Part shown: positions 33,839 to 42,240 of the stretch, piece by piece | Layout: the number at the start of each line of letters is the position of its first letter | Numbering within the stretch: position 1 is the first letter of the stretch | Assembly: GCA_030065155.1 (NCBI GenBank) | Contig: JASJDI010000018.1 | Span: forward strand, 1 to 42,240 | Length of the DNA: 42,240 bases | DNA from: Xenococcaceae cyanobacterium MO_188.B29 | Lineage (GTDB): Bacteria; Cyanobacteriota; Cyanobacteriia; Cyanobacteriales; Xenococcaceae | Reading direction: 5' to 3' | The notes under the pieces: model-generated | Databases searched by the model: none | The model's input: only the letters and a program-made list of their open reading frames with translations | What the model was told of the DNA's origin: nothing | Position numbers and translations under genes: made by a program

Positions 33839-34423
33839 TTCGCTTTTTGTTTCTTCTAAGATTTCTTCGGGACGTTTACCCGCACGCTTAGAACCAGCAG
33901 GTAGATCATGAGGATCCATAACTCCTTTAGGTAAATAAGCTAACTCTCTTAAAGGAGTTACCATGGGGTCTTGAGTAACTTTGTAAGGTAGACGACCTAA
34001 AGCTACGTTATCGTAGTTAAGTTCGTGACGATCGTAAGAAGCTAACTCATATTCTTCTGTCATTGATAAACAATTAGTGGGGCAATATTCCACACAGTTA
34101 CCACAGAAGATACAAACCCCAAAATCGATACTGTAGTGCTTGAGCTTTTTCTTTTTCGCTTTTTTATCAAATTCCCAGTCTACTACTGGTAAGTTGATAG
34201 GACAAACGCGAACACATACTTCACAAGAAATACATTTATCGAATTCGTAGTGAATTCTACCCCGATAGCGTTCTGAAGGAATCAGTTTTTCATAGGGGTA
34301 TTGAACAGTTATGGGTCTTCTTCGCATATGGTCGAAGGTTACAGATAATCCTTGACCAATGTATTTTGCTGCTTGAACGCTTTCTTTGGCGTATTCTTGT
34401 ACCTGTTTGAGTATTTTAAACAT
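33836..34423 (-). CDS. ndhI: NDH-1 subunit NdhI (NuoI-like, two 4Fe-4S clusters)
   Basis: 195 residues. Two ferredoxin-type cluster motifs are present: [16 protein letters not shown] and [15 protein letters not shown]. They carry the N6a/N6b-type clusters that pass electrons in the peripheral arm of the NDH-1 complex. The N-terminal helix ([20 protein letters not shown]) touches the membrane arm. The C-terminal tail is cyanobacterial and ends in a Lys/Glu-rich stretch. The ATG at 34423 is 108 bp after the ndhA stop codon. The stop codon TAG (33836-33838) is directly followed by the repeat sequence GTAAGAGG. Confidence 0.96.
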   Translation of the reverse strand: MFKILKQVQEYAKESVQAAKYIGQGLSVTFDHMRRRPITVQYPYEKLIPSERYRGRIHYEFDKCISCEVCVRVCPINLPVVDWEFDKKAKKKKLKHYSIDFGVCIFCGNCVEYCPTNCLSMTEEYELASYDRHELNYDNVALGRLPYKVTQDPMVTPLRELAYLPKGVMDPHDLPAGSKRAGKRPEEILEETKSE

Positions 34424-34531
34424 GGCTCTTTATTTGCTAATTATTAGTTGTTTTAAGGTTCAATTTTTCTTCTCAGCTTTTTCTTCAATGTAGCTAACAT
34501 TTGGGACTAACTGAGTGCAACAATTAGTTAA

Positions 34532-35668
34532 TTAACCACCGAAAGCCACGGGAAAAGCTAATTTTAAGGCAGCAGTAATCAAAAGATTAGCTAGAGAGAC
34601 TGGTAGTAAGAATTTCCAACCTAGATTGAGGAGTTGATCGATACGAACACGAGGTACAGTCCAGCGCAATAAAATAGCTAAAAATACGAGAAAATAGGCT
34701 TTAAGCAAAGTCATGGTAATACCTAAAGCAGCCGTAATAACTTGCAGCCAGGGAGTAGTATTGCTTACTTCTACCCAGCCAGTCATATTTAACCATTCAG
34801 CTAAATGGTCTAGAGGAACAATAAATTCCCAACCACCTAGATATAGAACAGCAAAGACTAAAGCAGAAAGAACCAAGTTAACATAAGAACCAAGATAGAA
34901 TAGGGCAAATTTCATGCCAGCATATTCGGTTTGATAGCCTGCTACAATTTCTTCTTCTGCTTCAGGAAGGTCAAAAGGAAGGCGTTCACATTCTGCTAAA
35001 GCAGCAATCCAGAAAATAATAAAACCTGCTGGTTGTCGCCATACATTCCAACCGAGGATGCCATAGCCAGACTGTTGTTGAACAATATCTACAGTACTAA
35101 GACTATTAGACATCATGGCGATCGCTAAAACTGATAAAGCTAGAGGAATTTCGTAACTAATTGATTGGGCTGCTGCTCTCAAGCCTCCTAACAAAGAATA
35201 CTTATTATTAGAGGCGTAACCAGCCATCAATAAACCAATAGGAGCAATGCTAGCTAGAGAAATCCAGAGGAAAATCCCTACATTTAAGTCAGTAATTACT
35301 ATATTCTGTCCAAAAGGAACAATTAAATAAGATAGAAAGACAGGAACTACTACTAACACTGGTCCCATGGTGAAGAGCCAACGGTCTGCTTTAGCAGTTA
35401 CTACATCTTCTTTAAAGACTAGTTTGATTCCGTCTGCTACTGGTTGCAGTACTCCGAGAGGGCCAGCATATTCCGGCCCAATACGTTGTTGTGCTGCAGC
35501 AGAAATTTTTCTTTCTAACCACACAACTACTAGCACCCCAACAGTTGCGCCAATAATCATTAATAACATGGGTAATGGTAGCCAAAAGGCTTTAGCTACA
35601 CCTGAAGGTAATCCTAATTCCTTCAGAGCTTCGATAAAACTTCCTTGTAGATCGATTCCTGAATTCAT
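34532..35668 (-). CDS. ndhA: NDH-1 subunit NdhA (NuoH-like)
   Basis: 378 residues with about eight membrane helices. The subunit links the hydrophilic and membrane arms and lines the quinone chamber. Conserved parts: [20 protein letters not shown] near residue 50, [11 protein letters not shown], and the loop [20 protein letters not shown] with its acidic residues. It is first of the ndhA-I-G-E cluster on the minus strand; the promoter must lie in the spacer between it and the divergent pntA. Confidence 0.96.
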   Translation of the reverse strand: MNSGIDLQGSFIEALKELGLPSGVAKAFWLPLPMLLMIIGATVGVLVVVWLERKISAAAQQRIGPEYAGPLGVLQPVADGIKLVFKEDVVTAKADRWLFTMGPVLVVVPVFLSYLIVPFGQNIVITDLNVGIFLWISLASIAPIGLLMAGYASNNKYSLLGGLRAAAQSISYEIPLALSVLAIAMMSNSLSTVDIVQQQSGYGILGWNVWRQPAGFIIFWIAALAECERLPFDLPEAEEEIVAGYQTEYAGMKFALFYLGSYVNLVLSALVFAVLYLGGWEFIVPLDHLAEWLNMTGWVEVSNTTPWLQVITAALGITMTLLKAYFLVFLAILLRWTVPRVRIDQLLNLGWKFLLPVSLANLLITAALKLAFPVAFGG

Positions 35669-36319
35669 ATTTGCTGAAGATATTAAGTTAATTTAATCTT
35701 AACTTTAGTTGTTTGTGTGAAGATTTTTTTACAATCTCATTCCTTAGTATATCTCTGTCTGGTGAGTAACTAGTTAAGTCGGCTGAAGCAGAATTGGCAA
35801 ATACTTAAAAAAAGTTAAATTGTTCAATAAGATAAATAAAACAATTCATAAAAGAAGTTAAAGATCTAAAAACTCAAAATTGAAATAGCTTAGGATTGTT
35901 GAAGTGAAAAAGGCTATGAGATATATCTTAAAGATCTTCATTACAAATTCCCATTATCAGTAATTTAATTAATCTATTTGGACTCAAAGCATTTTATACA
36001 TCTTGCTAACGTAACTTTTTATGGTAAAACAGGTTAATCGCTCTGTGATTAGCTAAAGCTAAAAGTGCGACAATACAGTTTGGGTATTTTTCCTCATAAG
36101 TGATTGTTGTAAGCAGCTAAAAGCTAATACAAACGAGATTGTTGATTATCATGTAAGAAGTCTTTTCTTAGCTACTGAGGGATTCCCGAAGTTCGGATTT
36201 TTTAAGGAGGAACTTACTTACATGTATAAACATAATGCTTGTTAGCCAATTAGATTGCCATAAAGAATTGCTGATATGGTTATTTTGCAATGATCGGGCT
36301 TATCAATCAAGGAGAATTA
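35669..36319. other. Divergent promoter region between ndhA and pntA
   Basis: 651 bases, AT-rich. It must contain promoters for ndhA (minus) and pntA (plus). I could not fix them. Toward pntA there is a small palindrome CCGAAGTTCGG followed by T6 (36187-36203), then AAGGAGG (36204-36210) and a seven-codon open frame ATG...TAG (36222-36245, peptide MYKHNAC). These are described as a possible leader. Nothing else is recognised. Confidence 0.55.
36187..36245 (+). promoter_or_regulatory. Possible leader with mini-ORF before pntA
   Basis: A short hairpin-like CCGAAGTTCGG and T6 are followed at once by a perfect Shine-Dalgarno AAGGAGG and, 11 bases on, an ATG opening a seven-codon frame (MYKHNAC, stop TAG at 36243). 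The stem is only about 4-5 bp, so attenuation is speculative. Confidence 0.3.
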
Positions 36320-37918
36320 ATGACAGTTACTGTTGATCGAGAGGCTGCTAATAGCGAACAGCTAGCAGAAGCTAGAAAACAGCCTCGTAAACTAGGAATT
36401 CCTAAAGAAGTATACCCTAATGAATATCGTGTGGCAGCTACTCCAGATACAGTTAAAAAACTGCAAAAGCTAGGATTTGAGCTCCTAATTGAATCTGGTG
36501 CGGGAGAAGCAGCTAATTTTTCTAATGATGCTTATGAACAAGCAGGATGTCACATTGCTCCCAATGCTCAAGCTTTATGGACAGAAGCAGACATTGTGCT
36601 GAAAGTTAGACCTCCTGAAGACCAGGAAATAGAATCGATCCCCGAGGGAAATACCCTAATTAGTTTTATTTGGCCTGCCCAAAATCAACAATTACTGGAA
36701 AAACTAGCATCTCGCAACGCTACAGTTTTAGCAATGGATGCAGTACCAAGAATTAGTCGTGCCCAAAAAATGGACGCTCTTAGTTCTATGGCGAATATTG
36801 CTGGCTATCGGGCTGTAATTGAGGCTGCTAATAATTTTGGTCGCTTTTTTACAGGGCAAATCACCGCAGCAGGAAAAGTTCCTCCTGCTAAAGTGTTAGT
36901 AATTGGGGCTGGAGTTGCTGGCTTAGCTGCCATTGGTGCTGCTAGAAGCTTGGGGGCAGTAGTTAGAGCTTTTGATACTCGTCCTGTGGTTAAAGAGCAG
37001 GTAGAGAGTCTGGGCGCAGAATTTCTGGAACTGGAATTTGAAGAAGATGGCACTGGGCAAGGTGGTTACGCCAAAACGATGAGTAAAGAATTCATCGAAG
37101 CGGAAATGGCTTTGTTTTTGGAACAAGCTAAGGAAGTAGATATTATTATTACTACAGCTTTGATCCCAGGCAAACCTGCACCCAAACTCATTACTACTGC
37201 TATGGTGGAATCCATGAAAGAGGGTTCTGTAATTGTCGACTTGGCAGCAGAACAAGGTGGTAATTGTCAGGTAACTAAGCCCAACGAAATTTATAAGTAT
37301 AAAGGTGTTACTATAATTGGTTTGACAGATCTTCCCAGTCGCATGGCTGCCCAGTCTAGTCAACTATATGGCACTAACCTTTGGCATCTCCTCAAGGATA
37401 TGGGTGGGGCGGAAGACTATAAAGTAGATTTTGAAGATGAAGTAGTTCGTGGCGCATTAATATTGCATGAAGGTAAAGTAACTTGGCCTCCTCCCAAACC
37501 AAGTAATCCTTCTCCTACACCTGCTAAGTCTCAGCCAAGCACGGTAAAAGCTGTAGCGAAAGAAGCAGAAAAAAAATCCGATAGTAGTTTCTTCTGGTTG
37601 ATTTTAGCTGGTTTGGCTTTAGTGGGGATCGGAGTCGGTGCGCCTTCTTCGTTTTTATCTCACTTCACTGTATTTGTTCTGGCTTGTTTTGTTGGTTGGC
37701 AAGTAATATGGAATGTTACTCCAGCTTTGCATACACCATTAATGAGTGTGACTAATGCTATTAGCGGGATCATTATTATTGGTGGGATGTTGCAAATTGG
37801 TAGTGAAATTACTTCCCCCGCCACTATTTTAGGTGCGATCGCGATTTTAGTTGGCACAATCAATATTTCTGGTGGCTTCCTCGTTACCCAAAGAATGCTG
37901 AAAATGTTCCAAAAGTAG
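36320..37918 (+). CDS. pntA: NAD(P) transhydrogenase subunit alpha
   Basis: 532 residues from the ATG at 36320, which has CAAGGAG five bases before it; a longer reading from ATG 36290 has no such signal. The membrane enzyme couples hydride transfer from NADH to NADP with proton movement. The first 380 residues are the NAD-binding domain [41 protein letters not shown] and the Rossmann motif [16 protein letters not shown] Pro/Ser/Lys-rich linker follows, then four membrane helices (about 420-525), so both alpha parts are in one chain, as in E. coli. The stop codon TAG is supplied by a 28-bp palindromic repeat (37915-37942). pntB follows 61 bp downstream. Confidence 0.95.
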   Translation: MTVTVDREAANSEQLAEARKQPRKLGIPKEVYPNEYRVAATPDTVKKLQKLGFELLIESGAGEAANFSNDAYEQAGCHIAPNAQALWTEADIVLKVRPPEDQEIESIPEGNTLISFIWPAQNQQLLEKLASRNATVLAMDAVPRISRAQKMDALSSMANIAGYRAVIEAANNFGRFFTGQITAAGKVPPAKVLVIGAGVAGLAAIGAARSLGAVVRAFDTRPVVKEQVESLGAEFLELEFEEDGTGQGGYAKTMSKEFIEAEMALFLEQAKEVDIIITTALIPGKPAPKLITTAMVESMKEGSVIVDLAAEQGGNCQVTKPNEIYKYKGVTIIGLTDLPSRMAAQSSQLYGTNLWHLLKDMGGAEDYKVDFEDEVVRGALILHEGKVTWPPPKPSNPSPTPAKSQPSTVKAVAKEAEKKSDSSFFWLILAGLALVGIGVGAPSSFLSHFTVFVLACFVGWQVIWNVTPALHTPLMSVTNAISGIIIIGGMLQIGSEITSPATILGAIAILVGTINISGGFLVTQRMLKMFQK

Positions 37919-37942
37919 GGACGAACGGCCGTTTGCCCCTAC
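37915..37942. repeat. 28-bp palindromic repeat, copy 3, at the pntA stop
   Basis: Ends GTAGGGAC and CCCCTAC flank a palindromic core AACGGCCGTT. The TAG at bases 2-4 of the repeat is the stop codon of pntA. Together with the following AACTAACCAACC heptamer-like stretch it fills the pntA-pntB gap. Confidence 0.8.
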
Positions 37943-37979
37943 CAATAACTAACCAACCACTAACAACTAACAATTAACA

Positions 37980-39425
37980 ATGTCAAATAATCTTGTAACA
38001 GTTGCTTATATTGCAGCTAGTGCTTTGTTTATTCTCAGTTTGGGAGGATTATCTAACCAGGAAACTGCGCGGAAAGGTAATCTATTCGGGATCGCTGGTA
38101 TGGCGATCGCTTTTATCGCTACTGCTCTTAGTTCTCAGGTAACTGAATATACTACTCTCGTTGCTGCTATTATCCCTGGGGCAATTATCGGGGCAATTAT
38201 GGCAGCTAGAGTAGCTATGACTTCTATGCCTGAACTTGTGGCAATTCTCCATAGTTTTGTAGGTTTAGCTGCAGTTTTAGTTGGTTTATCTAATTATCTA
38301 CAGCCTGAATCTACTTTAGTCGGTGTCGAAGCAACTATCCACGAAATAGAAATTTTTATCGGTGTCTTTATCGGCGCAATTACTTTTACTGGTTCGATTA
38401 TTGCTTTTGGTAAATTAAGTGGCAATATTGGCAGTAAACCTTTATTACTTCCTGCCCGTCATTTGCTCAATCTGTCTATGCTGGGAGGTTCTATCTTTCT
38501 AGGTTGGCAGTTTATGACAGGAGCAAATGGACTACAGCCTCTGCTTATTATGACCGCGATCGCCTGTGTTTTAGGTGTTCACTTAGTAATGGCGATTGGT
38601 GGGGCAGATATGCCTGTAGTTATTTCTATGCTCAATAGCTATTCTGGTTGGGCTGCTGCTGCTGCTGGTTTTATGCTGTCTAATGACTTGCTAATTATTA
38701 CAGGAGCATTAGTTGGCAGTAGTGGAGCAATCCTTAGCTACATTATGTGTAATGCGATGAATCGCTCTTTTATAAGCGTAATCCTTGGTGGTTTTGGCGA
38801 GGGTAGTAGTTCATCTGCCTCGAAAGGAAGCCAAGCACCCCAAGGAGAAGCTACTCCTACTACTGTAGAAGAAACTGCCGAACTCCTTAGCAATGCTAAA
38901 ACCATAGTAATCGTTCCTGGCTATGGTATGGCAGTAGCTCAAGCACAACACGCCGTATCTGATATCACTAAAATCTTACGAAAACGGGGTAAAGAAGTTC
39001 GTTTTGGTATTCATCCCGTAGCAGGAAGAATGCCAGGGCATATGAATGTCTTGTTGGCTGAAGCTAATGTCCCTTACGATATTGTTTTGGAGATGGATGA
39101 AATTAATGAAGACTTCCCCGATACTGATGTTGTATTAGTAATTGGTGCTAATGATACTGTCAATCCCAGCGCGTTAGACGATCCCGATAGTCCGATCGCT
39201 GGTATGCCAGTCATGGAAGTTTGGAAAGCGGAAAATGTAGTCGTTATGAAGCGTAGTTTGGGCATTGGTTATGCAGGGGTAGATAATCCTTTGTTCTACA
39301 TGGAAAATAATCAGATGCTTTTTGGTGATGCCAAACAAAATGTTAGTGCTATCTTAAGTAAGTTATCTGAATCTAGTAATGCTAAAAGTGCAACTACTAC
39401 AGAAAAAGTTTTAGTCAAAGCCTAA
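37980..39425 (+). CDS. pntB: NAD(P) transhydrogenase subunit beta
   Basis: 481 residues. About nine N-terminal membrane helices (1-270) form the proton channel half and include [20 protein letters not shown] and the conserved [17 protein letters not shown]. The C-terminal cytosolic NADP-binding domain III shows [46 protein letters not shown] and [17 protein letters not shown]. All expected motifs are present. With PntA it makes the thylakoid or plasma-membrane transhydrogenase. There is no clear Shine-Dalgarno before the ATG; the region before it is CTAACAACTAACAATTAACA. Confidence 0.95.
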   Translation: MSNNLVTVAYIAASALFILSLGGLSNQETARKGNLFGIAGMAIAFIATALSSQVTEYTTLVAAIIPGAIIGAIMAARVAMTSMPELVAILHSFVGLAAVLVGLSNYLQPESTLVGVEATIHEIEIFIGVFIGAITFTGSIIAFGKLSGNIGSKPLLLPARHLLNLSMLGGSIFLGWQFMTGANGLQPLLIMTAIACVLGVHLVMAIGGADMPVVISMLNSYSGWAAAAAGFMLSNDLLIITGALVGSSGAILSYIMCNAMNRSFISVILGGFGEGSSSSASKGSQAPQGEATPTTVEETAELLSNAKTIVIVPGYGMAVAQAQHAVSDITKILRKRGKEVRFGIHPVAGRMPGHMNVLLAEANVPYDIVLEMDEINEDFPDTDVVLVIGANDTVNPSALDDPDSPIAGMPVMEVWKAENVVVMKRSLGIGYAGVDNPLFYMENNQMLFGDAKQNVSAILSKLSESSNAKSATTTEKVLVKA

Positions 39426-39751
39426 ATCTGCGTTTTTGTCAATAAATAAATACAATTTATTCTCAGCTTGTTTGCCGGATTACCTCATCCAAAGACAAGC
39501 TATTTTTTATTCTCATTACTGTAGATACAAAAATGAAGTTTTAGCGAAGTTTAGCTATTTATACTGATTTTTGTGTGTATTTTTGTAACAATAATTAAGG
39601 TTCGAGTAACAAGTACTAGATATTCTCTAAGTTTTATGTCAATCTTTATCTAAAAAATATCAATGTATTTGTACTATTTCGATCGAGGAGTACGTCTTAT
39701 ATAAAGTATATTTCGATATATTCTTATCCAATTCTTCTTTATAGCTAGGTA
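39426..39751. other. Intergenic region between pntB and the receptor gene
   Basis: 326 bases. It opens with the pntB terminator. From about 39510 it is AT-rich and presumably holds the promoter of the receptor gene; no clear boxes were identified. Confidence 0.5.
39465..39508 (+). terminator. Intrinsic terminator after pntB
   Basis: AGCTTGT (39465-39471) pairs with ACAAGCT (39495-39501), with further weak pairing in the loop (TTGCCGGA and TCATCCAAAG), and is followed by ATTTTTT. It lies 40 bases after the stop codon. Confidence 0.8.
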
Positions 39752-42240
39752 ATGAGCAATAATAATCAACTTAAGAATAAGAACAAAAACACTAATCGCT
39801 TGAAAAATAAAAATGCATATTCTTCTGCAAATTTAGTTGCTCAAAATAGTGATTTATTTACTAATAATAGTAAGCAATTCCATGTCCCTAAAAGACTAGG
39901 GATAAGGTTTAAGACTATCTTAATCGCGATCGCTATTAGTGTAATTCCTGCCTCATTACTAAGTATAACTACTTATTTAATTACTAAGCGTTCAGCTAAT
40001 AGTGAGATTGTTCTAGCTCAAAAACAACTTACCCAGATTCAACTGTCTCGTACTCAAAGATTAGCAGCACAATTTAGCCAATTTTTGCAAGCTCGTTTTA
40101 GAGAGATAGAAACATTAGCCAAAAATCCAACTTTTATCGATCCTAATTTATGGAGTCGTGCAACTCAAGCAGAGAAAAAAGCAATTCTAACTTCTTTTCA
40201 AACTGAAACTCAACTTTATCATGAGATTACTTTTTTAGATCTTCAAGGTAATCCTTTATTTCAATCCCAATCTAGCCGACATTTAGAAACTAACTATAGC
40301 GATCGCGAATATTTTCAAGCAGCGATCGTTAGTAAAAAAATTATTATTAATAGATCGGAATCAGAAGCAAATAATAAGAAATCAGGAATTGAATATATTG
40401 TACCAATCATTAATGCTTGGACAGGGAAAGTTAATGGAGTAATTTATCTTTTTCTCAGAGAAAGAGAGATAACAGAAATTTTTACTGAGTATACTAATAG
40501 TAGCCATCAATGGTATCTGATCGATAGCGAAGGAATATTTTTTGCTGGCTCAAATGCGGAATATATTAATAGCAAGGCACAAGAATTTTTTCCTGATATA
40601 GATAATCTATATAGAGCAAGAAAACAAAGTACAGGAATTTACTCTAATCAGTTAGAAAATAATCAACAATTGTTGAGCTATGTACCGATAAAAACTCAGG
40701 GATTGTATCCAGATCAATATTTAGGAGCAGTAATTACTACAGAAATTTTCCCCACGCTTATCGATCTAGAAAATGGTAGCTGGATTTTGTTGACAGGAGT
40801 AATTATAACTGCACTAATTATTAGCTTAATAGCTGCATATATAGCTAATACTATGACTATTCCTATTCTTAATTCCATCAAAGCAGTCGAGCTAATAAGT
40901 CAAGGTAAACTGGATACTCGTATACCTATAAAAGGGAAAGATGAATTAGCGATGCTAAGCAATAAAATCAATCAGATGGCAGAGAAATTAATGTATTTGA
41001 TTGAGCGTCAAACAATATTAGCTAAAACATCAGAATTAATGGCGAGAATTGCCCGCGCTCGTAATGTGCAGCAGCTACAGTCTCCCTTCAATCACTTTTT
41101 AACAGAAGTTCGCTCTCTAATTAAGAGCGATCGACTTATTTTTTATCAATTCGATCAAAATTGGTCTGGCACAATTATTGCTGAATCAGTTGCTAAAGGT
41201 TTCCCCAAATCTCTTGGAGCCGAGATTAATGACCCCTGCTTTGCTGAGAATTATATAGAGAAATACCGTAGAGGACGTATTCAAGCAACAAGGAATATTT
41301 ATGAAGCAGGTTTAACGGAATGTCATCTTAAACAATTAGAAGCATTTGCCGTTAAATCTAACTTAGTAATACCCGTTGTCGTCAAAACAGAAGTAGAATT
41401 AGAAAAAGATGAATTAATTGGTTTATTAATTGCTCATCAATGCTCTAGTGCCAGAATCTGGAATAATTTTGAAATTGATTATCTTAAAGAAGTTGCCAAT
41501 CAGCTAGGATTAGCTTTAAGAGGATACAGTATTTGTGAACAGGTAATAGAAAAGCAAGAAAACTTTCAAGATAAAATTAATTATTTTATCAATAAAAATC
41601 AACAATTATCTTACGGAGATTTAGCTGTCCAACCAACAGCAAGCTCTAGGGAATTAGATGACTTTACTAAGTTCTTTATCAAGACTATTGAGGGCATAGC
41701 TCAACTCATCGTTCCTATCAAAAATAATACTCAAACAGTCAGGAAGTATCTTGAAAAAAATAGTAATGACATCAATGAACTGAATCAGCAAATAGTAGAA
41801 CAAACAAGTAAAATCGAGCAACTAATTGCTGCTATCGAACCCATTGCTAATTATGTACAGATAGTTTATAAAAATATTAATCAAATTAGTAAAATATCTC
41901 ATGGCTCTATTACTCAGGTAAAGACAGAAAAAAATAATTTAAACTATGTCTTTGAGAGTATTATTAAGTTACAAAAAACTGTTGTAAAAAGTATTGGTAA
42001 AATTAAAGATATAGAACAATCGTCAATAGAAGTTGTCGGAAATATACCAATCTTAAAAAAGATCACCTTAGAAACTGAATTATTAACCAAAGAATTAAAT
42101 AAAAAGGATATAGCAGCTATAGAATCCGTAAATCAAAAAATGCAAAAAATGGCTATTCAATTAGTATCAGTTATATCTGAAATCGAAACGTTAGGGGAAA
42201 ATATACAACGACAAACCTCAGAGATGGTAAGAGAAATGGA
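39752..42240 (+). CDS. Cyanobacteriochrome-like chemoreceptor, 3' end outside the window
   Basis: Open from the ATG at 39752 (MSNNNQLKNK) to the edge, 829 codons. Order: hydrophilic N-terminus; membrane helix about 55-78; a large extracytoplasmic, Cache-like domain (about 80-340, SNYSDREYFQAAI-type motif); second helix about 344-366 (LTGVIITALIISLIAAYIA); HAMP about 367-420; GAF about 440-590; then a long coiled coil. The GAF domain has DPCF with Cys496 and ECHLKQLE with Cys524/His525. This is the DXCF plus canonical Cys-His pattern of blue/green-type cyanobacteriochromes such as PixJ, with the same 28-residue spacing as TePixJ (Cys494, Cys522). The coil aligns by eye with PixJ/PilJ-type signalling domains, but the hairpin-tip segment is missing (see findings). 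A ribosome site is weak (AGCTAGGTA). No bilin lyase or che genes are adjacent in the window. Confidence 0.85.
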   Translation, partial: MSNNNQLKNKNKNTNRLKNKNAYSSANLVAQNSDLFTNNSKQFHVPKRLGIRFKTILIAIAISVIPASLLSITTYLITKRSANSEIVLAQKQLTQIQLSRTQRLAAQFSQFLQARFREIETLAKNPTFIDPNLWSRATQAEKKAILTSFQTETQLYHEITFLDLQGNPLFQSQSSRHLETNYSDREYFQAAIVSKKIIINRSESEANNKKSGIEYIVPIINAWTGKVNGVIYLFLREREITEIFTEYTNSSHQWYLIDSEGIFFAGSNAEYINSKAQEFFPDIDNLYRARKQSTGIYSNQLENNQQLLSYVPIKTQGLYPDQYLGAVITTEIFPTLIDLENGSWILLTGVIITALIISLIAAYIANTMTIPILNSIKAVELISQGKLDTRIPIKGKDELAMLSNKINQMAEKLMYLIERQTILAKTSELMARIARARNVQQLQSPFNHFLTEVRSLIKSDRLIFYQFDQNWSGTIIAESVAKGFPKSLGAEINDPCFAENYIEKYRRGRIQATRNIYEAGLTECHLKQLEAFAVKSNLVIPVVVKTEVELEKDELIGLLIAHQCSSARIWNNFEIDYLKEVANQLGLALRGYSICEQVIEKQENFQDKINYFINKNQQLSYGDLAVQPTASSRELDDFTKFFIKTIEGIAQLIVPIKNNTQTVRKYLEKNSNDINELNQQIVEQTSKIEQLIAAIEPIANYVQIVYKNINQISKISHGSITQVKTEKNNLNYVFESIIKLQKTVVKSIGKIKDIEQSSIEVVGNIPILKKITLETELLTKELNKKDIAAIESVNQKMQKMAIQLVSVISEIETLGENIQRQTSEMVREM

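Noticed and set aside
33628-33891. Open frame of 87 codons in the ndh cluster
   Set aside because: It lies on the opposite strand within the GC-rich repeat; open only because of high GC.
36923-37363. Open frame of 146 codons opposite pntA
   Set aside because: Antisense shadow rich in Ser, Phe and Asn, with no domain likeness.
39590-39640. GGTTCGAGTAAC resembling a tRNA T-arm
   Set aside because: No matching acceptor, D-arm or anticodon arm around it.

Overview
The window is a piece of a cyanobacterial chromosome. The evidence is an AT-rich background with many HIP1 octamers (GCGATCGC), the NDH-1 order ndhA-ndhI-ndhG-ndhE, a pntA/pntB pair, a grxC-gshB pair, a hybrid CheA resembling Synechocystis PilL-C, an RppB/NrsS-type sensor kinase, and a receptor whose GAF domain carries both cysteines of a DXCF cyanobacteriochrome. 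I see no rRNA, tRNA, CRISPR array, replication origin or phage genes. The genus cannot be fixed from the sequence.

Layout. 1-1100: a decayed transposase, open at the left edge, holding two small palindromic repeat insertions. 1171-3890 (minus): eight heptamer repeats, glutathione synthetase and glutaredoxin, a membrane pentapeptide-repeat protein and a small conserved protein. 3887-4860: a long spacer with a candidate minus-strand small RNA. 4861-9751 (plus): a ribbon-helix-helix-like protein with a large structured terminator, a class II deacetylase, a DICT-domain kinase-like protein without its phospho-accepting His, a LeuA-like catalytic domain and a small hypothetical protein. 9955-15077 (minus): a 1359-residue CheB-CheR-PAS-kinase-receiver protein with an overlapping WD40 gene. 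15188-18924: acetyltransferase, lipoprotein, VOC protein, and a methyltransferase with a degenerate copy of its own 3' end next to it. 18925-22123 (plus): orphan RppB-like kinase, SfsA, TPR protein. 22156-27762 (minus): zinc-ribbon membrane protein, SpoIID/LytB-like protein, PilL-C-like hybrid kinase. 27986-32438: PurU, a DUF3352-type protein and a PBP4-type D,D-carboxypeptidase. 32522-35668 (minus): the NDH-1 cluster, interrupted by a GC-rich repeat block. 36320-39425 (plus): pntA-pntB. 39752 to the right edge: the receptor.

Two themes connect the genes. One is redox and bioenergetics: the glutathione pair, the ndh cluster and the pnt pair, with ndhA and pntA divergent from a spacer of about 650 bp. 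The other is signalling with altered modules: a kinase-like protein with Arg at the H-box His position, a CheA that lacks its Hpt domain, a CheB/CheR/kinase fusion coupled to a WD40 protein, and a photoreceptor-like chemoreceptor whose visible signalling coil seems to lack the CheA/CheW-binding hairpin tip. The last is the strongest candidate for something not yet described.

The spacers are rich in short repeats that often touch gene ends. They include heptamer tandem repeats, three 28-bp palindromes with related ends and different cores, purine-rich tandem repeats, and three GC-rich palindromic blocks. One repeat supplies the stop codon of pntA, one starts directly after the stop codon of gshB, and one interrupts the transposase with a stop codon.
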